Source: Stenotrophomonas maltophilia (GTDB lineage: Bacteria > Pseudomonadota > Gammaproteobacteria > Xanthomonadales > Xanthomonadaceae). Taken from it: DNA of 45,672 bases. The notes beneath the pieces are model-generated. The model ran no database searches, was not told where the DNA came from, and was given only the letters and a program-made list of their open reading frames with translations. Positions within the stretch are counted from its first letter, which is position 1. Each line of letters starts with the position of its first letter. The translations under genes were made by a program, and so were the position numbers. Positions 8,662-16,484 of the stretch are shown here, piece by piece. The stretch spans positions 39,765 to 85,436 of the forward strand of contig NZ_RAVT01000030.1 in NCBI RefSeq assembly GCF_013464915.1. Reading direction: 5' to 3'.

Positions 8662-9279
8662 TCAGTGGGCCGCGGTACGGCGGCTGCGCTGGTACAGCGC
8701 CAGCGCCAGGTACAACAGCCAGCCCACGATCACGACGATCACGGCCTTCTGGCCCAGCCCGCGCGGTGGGCCGGCGCGCCACAACACATGCAGCCACAGC
8801 AGAACGAACGCCAGCCAGGCCCAGCCCCAGAGCAGGCCGGCGGCGGATTGCCAGCCCGGTTCACGGCGCAGGTACCAGGCCTGCAGCAGCATGCCCACGC
8901 TGGCACACAGGAATGCGGTGTTGGCCGCCAGCCCATGGATGAACGGTGCAAGCAGCGGGGTCGCTTCAGGCAGCCAGCTGTCACCGATGGCGACCGTCGC
9001 CAGCCCCAGTGCAGAGACAGTGAACAACAGCGGCGCCGCCCCACTGCGCCGCGGGCCGGTGCTGCCGCGATACAGCGCAATGCCAAGCACCGCGATGGCC
9101 AACGCCAGCAGGCAGTACGCCGCGCGCAGCGCCAACCCCCACGGCCCGTGCAGGTAGAGGCTGAGCGTGGCCCGCACCCAGTCCAGATCGCTGCGTGCGA
9201 ACTGGGTCCACAGCGCGGTGGCGACGAACAGCAGCAACGCCACCAGTGCCAGCACTGCCGCCGGGCGTGCACGGCTCAT
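8662..9279 (-). CDS. DUF998 family integral membrane protein
   Basis: A 205-residue polytopic membrane protein with about six hydrophobic helices (for example AAVLALVALLLFVATALW, AAYCLLALAIAVLGIALY, AVIVVIVGWLLYLALALY). The order and the loop HGLAANTAFLCASVGMLLQAW fit DUF998, a family of unknown function. The start at 9279 is fixed by GGAGG 7 bases upstream. Its ATG overlaps the stop of the upstream oxidoreductase-like gene as ATGA, so translation is probably coupled. It is the last gene of a three-gene minus-strand group with the HD protein. Confidence 0.78.
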   Translation of the reverse strand: MSRARPAAVLALVALLLFVATALWTQFARSDLDWVRATLSLYLHGPWGLALRAAYCLLALAIAVLGIALYRGSTGPRRSGAAPLLFTVSALGLATVAIGDSWLPEATPLLAPFIHGLAANTAFLCASVGMLLQAWYLRREPGWQSAAGLLWGWAWLAFVLLWLHVLWRAGPPRGLGQKAVIVVIVGWLLYLALALYQRSRRTAAH

Positions 9280-9449
9280 GGCGTTGCCTCCGGATGCCGC
9301 GCCTTCCATTCGGCCAGCGCCTTGCGATAGCGCTGCAGCTCATCGGCATACAGATCCAGCACGCACAGCGGACAGCCGCTGCCACAGCACTCGTTGGGAC
9401 CGGGCTCTTCGGGGGGCAGCGGGCGGGGATCGGGATCAGGGACGGACAC
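9276..9449 (-). CDS. Oxidoreductase-like domain small protein
   Basis: A 57-residue protein with a Pro-rich start (SVPDPDPRPLPPEEPGPNE), a cysteine cluster CCGSGCPLCVLD and a helix DELQRYRKALAEWKARHP. This matches the short oxidoreductase-like family (Pfam Oxidored-like), recognised by its CC-x-S-x-C-x2-C pattern; the function is unknown and metal or redox binding is inferred. No ATG gives a sensible start. The GTG at 9449 leaves just the family domain, though its ribosome site is weak. The stop overlaps the DUF998 start. Confidence 0.72.
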   Translation of the reverse strand: MSVPDPDPRPLPPEEPGPNECCGSGCPLCVLDLYADELQRYRKALAEWKARHPEATP

Positions 9450-9498
9450 AGTCGGAAGCGACAATCGGTGGAAGCAGGCCCCAGTGTACCGGGCTGGC

Positions 9499-10101
9499 TC
9501 AGCGGGCCAGCTGTCGGCGCAGGTTTTCCCGCGCGGCCGCATCCAGGCGCTGATGGAAGAAGTCACTGAGGAAGATGCGCGGTGCCTGCAGCAGCCCCTG
9601 CAGGAAACGGCGACGCCCGGCGCGGTACAGGAAGCCCGGCACGACCCCCTTGTACTCTTCGGCCACGCCACGATCGTAAGCGGCGAACACCGGCTCGGGC
9701 GCGGCCAGGATCGCCATGTCGCAGTCCAGGAACAGCGCGGCCTCGGCATCAACGTCGTCCGGGCCCAGATCACCATGACGGGCGGTCAGCAGGATCAACT
9801 GCTCGACCCGCGCGGCGTCGACGCCGGCCAGTTCCGGCGCCCCTGCGATCGCCTGCAGGGCCAGCGCCGCCGAACGCGCTTCGTTGTCCTTGCGCCCCGC
9901 CACATAGATCGCATCATGGTAGAGCACGGCCAGGTACACCTCGGCGGGGTGCTGCCAGCCCGGGCCGTCAGCCACGTCCTGGCAGTGCTGCAGCACCGCG
10001 CGTACGTGTCCGAAGTGGTGGTAGGCGCGTGGCGGCGTTGCGTAGCTGTCCTGCAGCGCCTGCCACTGCGCCGGAGCCAGCGTCAGCGGAGAGAAATCCA
10101 T
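9499..10101 (-). CDS. HD-domain phosphohydrolase-like protein
   Basis: A 200-residue predicted metal-dependent HD-superfamily protein (COG4339 type). It has an early His pair with an SYATPPRAYHHFGHV segment (H28, H29, H32), the HD doublet in LYHDAIY (H62, D63) followed by KDNEARSA, and a later FLDCDMAIL Asp. Members are found beside nucleotide or small-molecule metabolism genes, but the substrate is unknown. It is the first gene of a minus-strand cluster with the oxidoreductase-like and DUF998 genes (49-bp gap). Confidence 0.82.
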   Translation of the reverse strand: MDFSPLTLAPAQWQALQDSYATPPRAYHHFGHVRAVLQHCQDVADGPGWQHPAEVYLAVLYHDAIYVAGRKDNEARSAALALQAIAGAPELAGVDAARVEQLILLTARHGDLGPDDVDAEAALFLDCDMAILAAPEPVFAAYDRGVAEEYKGVVPGFLYRAGRRRFLQGLLQAPRIFLSDFFHQRLDAAARENLRRQLAR

Positions 10102-10341
10102 ACCCGGATCATCCCGCCTGCGCTGCCCTGCGGCAAGCTGGTGGTTTTTTCACCATGCACTCACAACGCTTGCCCGGTGAGGCCTGGACGCGGTTGTCCA
10201 CAGCTTTGTCGAGCGCTGGTCCACATCGGTTGTGGATGAAACGGCGTACCGGCCACGCGCCGACCAACGGTCACTGCAGCGCGGCGACGACGGGTCTACA
10301 CTCGCTGCAGGCGGGAGCGCCCGCCGCTGCCGGGAACTGTC

Positions 10342-11493
10342 ATGTACCGCCCTGCCGCCCGCATCTTCGTCGTGGCCCTGGCCGCCTTGATGGCCGCGCC
10401 GCTCTGCGCACAGGACCGCCCGCGCACCGATGCAGTCCCGCCCATCGGAAGCATCGCCCCGGCGGAGATTCCCTCGCCGGAACAGGTCTTCGCGATTCCT
10501 CCCGCAATGCGCGCGATGCTGCAGGCGCAGGTGATGGACCGCAGTTCATCGCGCGAGCAGCGGCTGCAGGCGCTGGTGGAAATGATCTTCGGCCGCCAGG
10601 GGCTGGACCTGCAGTACGACGCGAACGCGACCTACACCGTGGGCGAAGTCTGGCAGCAGCGCCGCGCCAACTGCCTGGCCTTCACGCTGATGTTCGTGGC
10701 ACTGGCGCGCGAGGCTGGCATCCAGGCCCGCGTGCAGGAAGTCGGCCAGGTCGTGTCCTGGTACCAGGACCAGGACGCCGGCGTGGTCTACAGCGTGGGC
10801 CACGTCAACGCGGGTGTGGAGATCGCGGGGCGTTACGCCACGGTCGACCTCGATCGCAATGTGCTCTACGACCGCCACGGCCCGCAGCCGGTCAGCCGCG
10901 CGCGTGCACTGGCCCACTTCTACAACAATCGTGGTGCCGAACGCATGGCCGAAGGCGACCTCGTCGGCGCCCGCGCCTTCTTCGATGCCTCGGTGGTGCA
11001 GGACCGCGCGTTCCCCTCGGTCTGGAACAACCTGGGCGTGCTCGACAATCGCGAGGGCAACACCGACGCGGCGCGGCAGGCACTGGACCGCGCCCTGCGC
11101 CTGGACGGCCGCCAGGATGCGGCGCTGACCAATGCCAGCGCGTTGTACCGGCAGCTTGGGCTGGATACACAGGCCAAGGCCCTGGAGCGACGCTTGAAGT
11201 CGGTGCAGCGTGAGGACCCGTTCGCGCAGTACATGCTGGGCACGCAGGCAGAGCAGGCCGGAAAGCTGGCCGAAGCCATCCGCTATTACCGGCAGGCCGT
11301 GCGCCTGTATGACACCGCGCACCAGTTCCACTTCGGGCTGGCGCGCGTGTATTTCCTGTCCGGCCAACTTGAGCACGCCGACCGTGAACTGATCCGCGCG
11401 CAGCTGCTGGGCGGTGCACCGGAGCAGGCACGCTACCAGGCCAAGCTGGACAGCCTGGCCCGCTGGCGCGCGCAGCAGCAGGCCAGGCGCTGA
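10342..11493 (+). CDS. Secreted transglutaminase-like / TPR protein
   Basis: A 383-residue exported protein (signal peptide to about residue 23, ...LCAQ). The first domain (about 65-185) looks like a transglutaminase-type papain-fold protease: Cys111 in RRANCLAFTLMFVALAREAG, His154 in GHVNAGVEI and Asp169 in ATVDLDRNV supply a plausible triad. From about 190 onward there are tandem TPR-like helices (AHFYNNRGAERMAEGD, PSVWNNLGVLDNREGN, PFAQYMLGTQAEQAGK, HQFHFGLARVYFLSGQ). Such fusions are usually envelope proteins; the substrate is unknown. It converges on yjdM with a 6-bp gap. Confidence 0.8.
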   Translation: MYRPAARIFVVALAALMAAPLCAQDRPRTDAVPPIGSIAPAEIPSPEQVFAIPPAMRAMLQAQVMDRSSSREQRLQALVEMIFGRQGLDLQYDANATYTVGEVWQQRRANCLAFTLMFVALAREAGIQARVQEVGQVVSWYQDQDAGVVYSVGHVNAGVEIAGRYATVDLDRNVLYDRHGPQPVSRARALAHFYNNRGAERMAEGDLVGARAFFDASVVQDRAFPSVWNNLGVLDNREGNTDAARQALDRALRLDGRQDAALTNASALYRQLGLDTQAKALERRLKSVQREDPFAQYMLGTQAEQAGKLAEAIRYYRQAVRLYDTAHQFHFGLARVYFLSGQLEHADRELIRAQLLGGAPEQARYQAKLDSLARWRAQQQARR

Positions 11494-11499
11494 GACCGA

Positions 11500-11835
11500 T
11501 CAGGCCTTCTTGAGGAAGCAGGTCTTCAGGACCAGGCCCTTGATCTTGTCCGAGTTGCCTTCGATGTGCTCGGCATCATCTTCGACCAGGCGGATGTTGC
11601 GGATCACGGTGCCCTGCTTGAGCGGGATCGAAGACCCCTTCACCTTCAGATCCTTGATCACGGTGACGGTGTCGCCGGCCTGCAGGGTATTGCCGTTGCT
11701 GTCACGCACGACCAGGGTCGAACCGGCGCTTTCCCCGGCGGTCCATTCGAAACCGCAATCGGCGCAGATCCACAGCGCGCCATCGGCATAGGTGTTTTCC
11801 AGGGTGCACTGCGGGCAGGCGGGAACAGACGACAT
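11500..11835 (-). CDS. yjdM: YjdM (PhnA-like) zinc-ribbon protein
   Basis: A 111-residue cytoplasmic protein, the usual family length. An N-terminal zinc ribbon (C7, C10, C24, C27 in PACPQC...WICADCGFEW) is followed by a small KOW/SH3-like beta domain (LVVRDSNGNTLQAGDTVTVIKDLKVKGSS). It was once named PhnA, but no direct role in phosphonate breakdown is established. The ATG at 11835 has GAGG 9 bases upstream and gives the standard start MSSVPACPQC. It diverges from yegD across 181 bp in which I recognise nothing specific. Confidence 0.92.
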   Translation of the reverse strand: MSSVPACPQCTLENTYADGALWICADCGFEWTAGESAGSTLVVRDSNGNTLQAGDTVTVIKDLKVKGSSIPLKQGTVIRNIRLVEDDAEHIEGNSDKIKGLVLKTCFLKKA

Positions 11836-12016
11836 CGGCAAGTACCTCAAAATGAATCAACAGCGACCATTGTAACCGCCCGGCCCTTTTCCCCTTGTTC
11901 CGGGCCGGGGCCCGGCCACCTCCTTGTCTCGTTCCACACCGCCAAGCGGCGGGAACTTGCAGTCGGCGGCGAACTGCAGCAGAGTGCGCGGCCCCTGATC
12001 GCCCCCGGAACTCCCC

Positions 12017-13378
12017 ATGCGCCTCGGCATCGACTTCGGTACCAGCAACTCCGCCGCCGCCATCGTGCATGAGGGGAAACTGCTGCCGATCCGCTTCGGC
12101 GACGCCGAGCAGTTCCGCACCAGCGTGTACTTCCCTGGCGTGGTGCCCGACCCGGATGACTTCCAGCTCGACGACGGCCAGGAACACCAGCTGCAGCAGA
12201 TGATCGACAGCGCCGCGCGGGCAGCGCGTGCCGCCGGCCAGGAACGCACGCCGCAGGCGCTGCGCCGCGAAGCCCTGCGCGCCCTGCGCCGTGAATGGAT
12301 GGAGGCCCGCGCCGGCAAGGAACGCAGCGCCAGCGACCTGCTGCAGAACGCGGTCTACGGCGACGAAGCGCTGGAAGCGTATTTCGAGGAACACGAAGGC
12401 AACCTGGTGCAGAGCCCGAAGTCGATGCTGGGCTACAACCTGCACCCGCGTGCGAAGCAGACCATCACCGGCATCGCCGCCCACATCCTCGAACACATCC
12501 GCCTGACCGCCAGCGCCCAGCTCGGCCAACCGCTGCGCTCGGCCCTGCTCGGGCGCCCGGTGCAGTTCCGCAGCTCGATCGGCGCGGCCGGCAATGACCA
12601 GGCACTGGACATCCTGCGCGAGGCCGCCACCCAGGCCGGCTTCGACCAGATCGATTTCCTCGAAGAACCGGCCGCGGCGGCCATGCACTACCACGCCGAA
12701 AGCCGCGAGCGGCACCAGGCGGTGATCGTCGACATCGGCGGCGGCACCACCGATATCGCGCATGCCGAAGTGGGCGGCGACGACGCCCCGCGCATCCACC
12801 GTGCCTGGGGTATCGCCCGCGGCGGTACCGACATCGACCTGGCGCTGAGCCTGTCCAGCTACATGCCGCTGTTCGGCCGCGGCATCACCCGCGTGCCTGC
12901 CCACCACTACGTGGAAGCGGCCACCGTGCAGGACATGACCCGCCAGCGCGATTTCCGCCTGCACAAGTACGACCATGTGGACGCGCCCTGGGGCGACCGC
13001 CTGCAGGCCCTGCAGGACACCGGCAATACCGCCCGCCTGTACCGCGATGTCGAACGCGCCAAGATCGCCCTGAGCGCTGCCAGCGAGCACCGCAGCACGC
13101 TGGACTACATCGCCCGCGATCTGCATGCCGACAGCAGCGCCGACGGCCTGGCCGCCGCCGCCCATGGCTACCTTGAGCAGATCCGCGAACTGCTGGCCCA
13201 GGTCCGCAGCGACATCGGTGGCGACCCGGACGCGGTGTTCCTGACCGGCGGCATGTCCCGTGCCGGCTACCTGCGCCAGGCCGTGGCCGAGGCCTTCCCG
13301 GGCGCCCGCATGGTCCACGGCGAACCCTCGCTGGGCGTGGTCCAGGGCCTGGCGCTGGCGGCAGCCAGCCAGGATTAA
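12017..13378 (+). CDS. yegD: YegD-like Hsp70-family protein
   Basis: A 453-residue Hsp70/actin-fold ATPase-domain protein. Phosphate-binding loop 1 is GIDFGTSNS (residues 4-12). The second phosphate loop is VDIGGGTTDIAH, and the adenosine motif is in VFLTGGMSRAGYLR. Length and order match E. coli YegD. Unlike DnaK it has no C-terminal substrate-binding domain, so chaperone activity on peptides is not expected; its clients are unknown. The following YkgJ and 60-residue genes are on the same strand but begin 134 bp away. Confidence 0.92.
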   Translation: MRLGIDFGTSNSAAAIVHEGKLLPIRFGDAEQFRTSVYFPGVVPDPDDFQLDDGQEHQLQQMIDSAARAARAAGQERTPQALRREALRALRREWMEARAGKERSASDLLQNAVYGDEALEAYFEEHEGNLVQSPKSMLGYNLHPRAKQTITGIAAHILEHIRLTASAQLGQPLRSALLGRPVQFRSSIGAAGNDQALDILREAATQAGFDQIDFLEEPAAAAMHYHAESRERHQAVIVDIGGGTTDIAHAEVGGDDAPRIHRAWGIARGGTDIDLALSLSSYMPLFGRGITRVPAHHYVEAATVQDMTRQRDFRLHKYDHVDAPWGDRLQALQDTGNTARLYRDVERAKIALSAASEHRSTLDYIARDLHADSSADGLAAAAHGYLEQIRELLAQVRSDIGGDPDAVFLTGGMSRAGYLRQAVAEAFPGARMVHGEPSLGVVQGLALAAASQD

Positions 13379-13512
13379 CAAAACGTTACGCGGTCTAAGT
13401 TACTCTTGGTCGGCTAGATCCCAGCTGCACCTTCCACCGGCCACGCCGGTGTGTCCACCGTGCAGCCCGGCCCGCCCTGCGGGCCTAGCGGCCATGCCTT
13501 CCTGGCTCGTTC

Positions 13513-13899
13513 ATGGTCCGCGTACTACCGGAGCCGCCATCGAGACCCGCTTTGGGCACCCGCCAGGCCCCTGAGGCCTTACAACCTGACGCAACACCTG
13601 CACCCATCGACTGCCGCCGTTGTGACGCGGTCTGTTGCCGGCTGCCCGTGCTGCTGCAGCCCGGCGACAAGGTGCCCGGCCAGTTCCTCTCGCGCGACGC
13701 GCACGGCCGTGCCGTGATGGCGCGCAACGAGGAAGGCTGGTGCGCGGCGATCGATCCCTATCACCTGCGCTGCACGATCTATTCGCAGCGCCCGGCGATC
13801 TGCCGCCAGTTTTCGATGGGCGGCGATGACTGCCGCCGCGAGCGGCAGGATTACCTGCGCCAGGCCGATGCCTGGGCGCTTTCCTCCCCTTCCACCTGA
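13513..13899 (+). CDS. YkgJ-family cysteine-cluster protein
   Basis: A 128-residue protein with the CxxC-x3-CC pattern of the YkgJ family (C34, C37, C41, C42), then C77, C87, C97 and C107 in WCAAIDPYHLRCTIYSQRPAICRQF. The spacing fits a zinc or Fe-S cluster fold. The function is unknown, though some relatives act in protein or metal modification. The first 30 residues are Pro-rich, unlike the domain, so the true start is uncertain; no later ATG precedes the cysteines, and a TTG near 13551 is possible. The next gene starts 11 bp after its stop. Confidence 0.78.
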   Translation: MVRVLPEPPSRPALGTRQAPEALQPDATPAPIDCRRCDAVCCRLPVLLQPGDKVPGQFLSRDAHGRAVMARNEEGWCAAIDPYHLRCTIYSQRPAICRQFSMGGDDCRRERQDYLRQADAWALSSPST

Positions 13900-13910
13900 C
13901 AGGAGCAACC

Positions 13911-14093
13911 ATGCCCCGCAAGGCAAAGACCCCCGCGAAGGCCAGCAACAGCATCCGCAGCGAACGCAAGGGCGCGGCCGCCAGCACCGTGGTCAGCAGC
14001 GATTCGATCGCTTCGGACCTGGCAGCGTTCCGCAAGGCCGGTGGCAAGATCGAAGTCCTCGGCACCACCTGGGCGCTGAAAAAAGCCAGCTGA
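13911..14093 (+). CDS. Small basic conserved hypothetical protein
   Basis: A 60-residue protein with a Lys/Ala/Ser-rich N-terminus (MPRKAKTPAKASNSIRSERK) and a compact C-terminal part (DLAAFRKAGGKIEVLGTTWALKK). CAGGAG lies just upstream of the ATG, which supports translation. It follows the YkgJ gene by 11 bp, so the two are probably co-transcribed. I do not recognise a characterised family. The basic tail suggests nucleic-acid binding, but this is only inference. Confidence 0.68.
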   Translation: MPRKAKTPAKASNSIRSERKGAAASTVVSSDSIASDLAAFRKAGGKIEVLGTTWALKKAS

Positions 14094-14104
14094 CCCAGCT
14101 CCGA

Positions 14105-14127
14105 CCGCGGCGGCGCTGCCGCCGCGG
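14105..14127. terminator. Hairpin between convergent genes
   Basis: A perfect CCGCGGCGGC / GCCGCCGCGG stem (10 bp, 3-base loop) lies between the ends of the 60-residue gene and the DUF4097 gene. It has no U-tract on either side. A bidirectional terminator is plausible. Confidence 0.5.
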
Positions 14128-14142
14128 CCTGCCGGACCGTGC

Positions 14143-15024
14143 TCAGCGGTCCAGCCGCACCCGCACACTGCCCGAATGCGACTGGATGCGGATGTCACCG
14201 TCGCCACCGCCAAGCCGCGTATCGAGGTGGCTGCCCGGCCCATAGCGCGGCCGCTCCACCTGACCGGCATCGCTGTTGATCGAGCCGCTGAAGCTGTTCA
14301 CCGACAGCTGTGCCGACACCGTGCGCGGCAGGCTCAGCGTGACCGAGGCGCTGACCGATTCGACATTGATGCGGCCGCCGGGTGCCAATCCGGCTGCTGC
14401 CAGGTCGATGCTGCCCGAGACGGTCTCCACCGCCAGCCGCTGCACGCGGCCAGCGTCGACCTCGACCCGTCCGGACACCGTCTGCGCGCCGATATCGCCG
14501 GACACGCCGCCGCCGGCCTCGATCCGGCCACTGACGGTGTTCACATCCAGCTTCGGCGTCTGCAGGCGTGCGCTGACGCTGCCACTGACCGTGTTGAGCT
14601 TGCTGTCGCCACTGCGGCCCGCCGCGCTCAGGCTGCCGCTGACCGTGTCGGCCTGCAGCCGTCGCACGTCGATGCCGCTGATGTCCTGGCTGGCGCTGAC
14701 TGTGCTCAGCAACAGTTCCACCGAGCGCGGCACGTTCAGCACCAGCGTGGCCCCACCGTTGTTGATGCGGCGCGGGTATTCGATCTCCCAGCGCACGCGG
14801 TTGGCGCTTTTCTCCTGGCGCAGCTGCAGGCCGTCGCTGAGCGTGCCGGTCAGCTGCACGTCATTGCGGTCCCAGCCACGCACGGTCACCTTGCCGGCGA
14901 CGTTGCTCAGCTCGATGCGACCGCCCGCGGCCAGGGTATGGCGTTCGTCGATGCGGGTGTCGGCCAGCGCCACGGCAGGGGCCAGCAGCAGCGCGACACA
15001 GCAGGAAATCAGGGTTCGGGTCAT
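14143..15024 (-). CDS. DUF4097 (putative adhesin-like) exported protein
   Basis: A 293-residue exported protein (signal peptide 1-21, ...AVALA). The mature part is a ladder of short beta-strand repeats. TVSG occurs five times at roughly 18-25-residue intervals, continued by related SVSA and SFSG turns, as expected for the DUF4097/DUF4098 beta-solenoid. The ATG has GGAG 6 bases upstream. It is the third gene of an ECF sigma / membrane protein operon (10 bp after the anti-sigma candidate), which suggests an envelope-stress role. The molecular function is unknown. Confidence 0.82.
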   Translation of the reverse strand: MTRTLISCCVALLLAPAVALADTRIDERHTLAAGGRIELSNVAGKVTVRGWDRNDVQLTGTLSDGLQLRQEKSANRVRWEIEYPRRINNGGATLVLNVPRSVELLLSTVSASQDISGIDVRRLQADTVSGSLSAAGRSGDSKLNTVSGSVSARLQTPKLDVNTVSGRIEAGGGVSGDIGAQTVSGRVEVDAGRVQRLAVETVSGSIDLAAAGLAPGGRINVESVSASVTLSLPRTVSAQLSVNSFSGSINSDAGQVERPRYGPGSHLDTRLGGGDGDIRIQSHSGSVRVRLDR

Positions 15025-15034
15025 GGAGGTCTCC

Positions 15035-15568
15035 TCAGGTCGTCAAGCCGGACTCGGCGGCATAGGCCGCCTGCCGGGTCAGTTCCAGCCGCAGCGTGTA
15101 GGTACGCTTGAGCTGGCCAAGCAGGTGCGGCGCACGCGGGTCCTGCGCCAGGGCGGCACGGATCTGCGCCGCGCTTTCATCCAGCTCATGCAGGGCTGGC
15201 TGCCATTCCGGCGCCCGTCCATCGGGCAGCGCGGCCACGGCCTGCTGGTACTGCTCGGTCATCGCCGCGGCCTGCAGCTGCAGGGCGGACGGCACCGGCG
15301 TATCCGGCTGCGCATGCCGCCACGGCGCCACCGCATACAGTGCCAGGCTGGCAGCCAGAGCAGCGCCGACCGGCAACCACCAGCGGCGGCGCGAACGCGC
15401 CGGCAGGGCCACCACGTTGTCCGTTGGCGCAGGTGCTGCCTGGGGTTCACGCGCCGGCAGCTGGGCCGACAGCCGTGCCCAGCCATCGGTGGGCAGGCTG
15501 CGTTCTGGTGGCAGTGCGCGCAGTCGGGCTGCCAGATCGTGGTCGGAATCGTGGTCGTGTGTACTCAT
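15035..15568 (-). CDS. Single-pass membrane protein, putative anti-sigma factor
   Basis: A 177-residue protein. The cytoplasmic N-terminus (about 60 residues, His/Asp-rich MSTHDHDSDHDLAARLRALP) is followed by a basic RSRRRWW patch, one membrane helix (about 64-80, LPVGAALAASLALYAVA) and a helical periplasmic domain. This topology, and an ATGA overlap with the preceding ECF sigma gene, are what one expects of an anti-sigma factor. No zinc-containing ZAS motif is present, so the assignment rests on context. Confidence 0.7.
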   Translation of the reverse strand: MSTHDHDSDHDLAARLRALPPERSLPTDGWARLSAQLPAREPQAAPAPTDNVVALPARSRRRWWLPVGAALAASLALYAVAPWRHAQPDTPVPSALQLQAAAMTEQYQQAVAALPDGRAPEWQPALHELDESAAQIRAALAQDPRAPHLLGQLKRTYTLRLELTRQAAYAAESGLTT

Positions 15569-16143
15569 GTCATGTCTCCCAGCCGTGCGCGCAACAGGCC
15601 GCGCGCACGATGCAGCTGTGCCTTCGAACTGCCGACAGCCATCTGCAGTTGTTCGGCGATTTCCTGGTGCTTCCAGCCTTCGATGTCGTGCAGCACCAGT
15701 ACCGCACGCGCTCGTGGTGGCAGTGTCGACAGTGCGCGCTCAAGATCGCGCTCGGTGCCGGCACAACGGTCATGCACCGCCAGTTCCTGCAGGCCGCCGT
15801 CGATATCATCGAGGCTGTCGTGGTCCTGCCCGGCAGCCCGGCCGCGCAACTCCATCAGCGCGGCGTTGACGCCCAGCCGGTGCAGCCAGGTGGACAGGCT
15901 GCTCTCGAAACGGAACCCCGGCAGTGCTTTCCAGGCCTGCAGGAAGGCCTCCTGCAGCGCATCCTCGGCACGTGCCTGCTGGCCGCCACACAACCGCCAC
16001 AGGACAGCGAATACACGCGGTGCGTGACGCCGGTACAGCAGTTCGTAGGCAGCGGTGTCGCCCGCGGCCGCCGCCCGCACCAGGGCGGGTTCGTCGACGG
16101 CATCGTTGGCGGCAGGCGGCGCGGGCATGGTGGTGTCGAGCAT
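15565..16143 (-). CDS. ECF-type RNA polymerase sigma factor
   Basis: A 192-residue sigma-70 family protein of the ECF group. Region 2 includes YELLYRRHAPRVFAVLWRL and AEDALQEAFLQAWKAL (about 33-75). Region 4 has LPPRARAVLVLHDIEGWKHQEIAEQL and a final helix VGSSKAQLHRARGLLRARL. There is no region 3. The start at 16143 (MLDTTMPAPP) is favoured; ATG 16128 is possible and neither has a strong ribosome site. The stop overlaps the next gene (ATGA), linking it to a membrane protein and a DUF4097 protein, a typical signal-responsive cassette. The stimulus is unknown. Confidence 0.9.
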   Translation of the reverse strand: MLDTTMPAPPAANDAVDEPALVRAAAAGDTAAYELLYRRHAPRVFAVLWRLCGGQQARAEDALQEAFLQAWKALPGFRFESSLSTWLHRLGVNAALMELRGRAAGQDHDSLDDIDGGLQELAVHDRCAGTERDLERALSTLPPRARAVLVLHDIEGWKHQEIAEQLQMAVGSSKAQLHRARGLLRARLGDMT

Positions 16144-16269
16144 ATCGCTTGGATGCGGCGACCCGGGAAAAGGTTTAGAGCCGATCGATGATCGATGCCA
16201 TGCAACCTTTTGGATGGCTGCTGCATCCATGGATAGTCCTTCGAGAAAATGCCGTCCGGGAGTCCTGCC

Positions 16270-16449
16270 ATGTCCAGTCCAACCTGTGCCGCCCTGCTGG
16301 TGATCGCCGCCTGCGTCGTGCTGCAGACCCTGGGCCTGTCGCTGCAGCTGCGTCCCGACAATGGACGCGCCTGCCTGCAGCAGCATCACCAGGAGCTGGT
16401 GTGCCTGGCCTGGGCTCCGGCGGTCGAATCCACGGCACGCCCCGGGTAA
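16270..16449 (+). CDS. Small membrane or exported protein (59 aa)
   Basis: A 59-residue ORF with one strong hydrophobic stretch (CAALLVIAACVVLQTLGLSL) followed by a polar tail with two cysteines (ACLQQHHQELVCLAW). GGGAG lies 7 bases before the ATG. It ends 35 bp before the mechanosensitive channel gene. The good ribosome site and membrane-like composition support a real small protein, but I know of no family for it. Confidence 0.45.
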   Translation: MSSPTCAALLVIAACVVLQTLGLSLQLRPDNGRACLQQHHQELVCLAWAPAVESTARPG

Positions 16450-16484
16450 CATCGAAGGTCGTTATTGCCACCGTTGTCGCCCCC

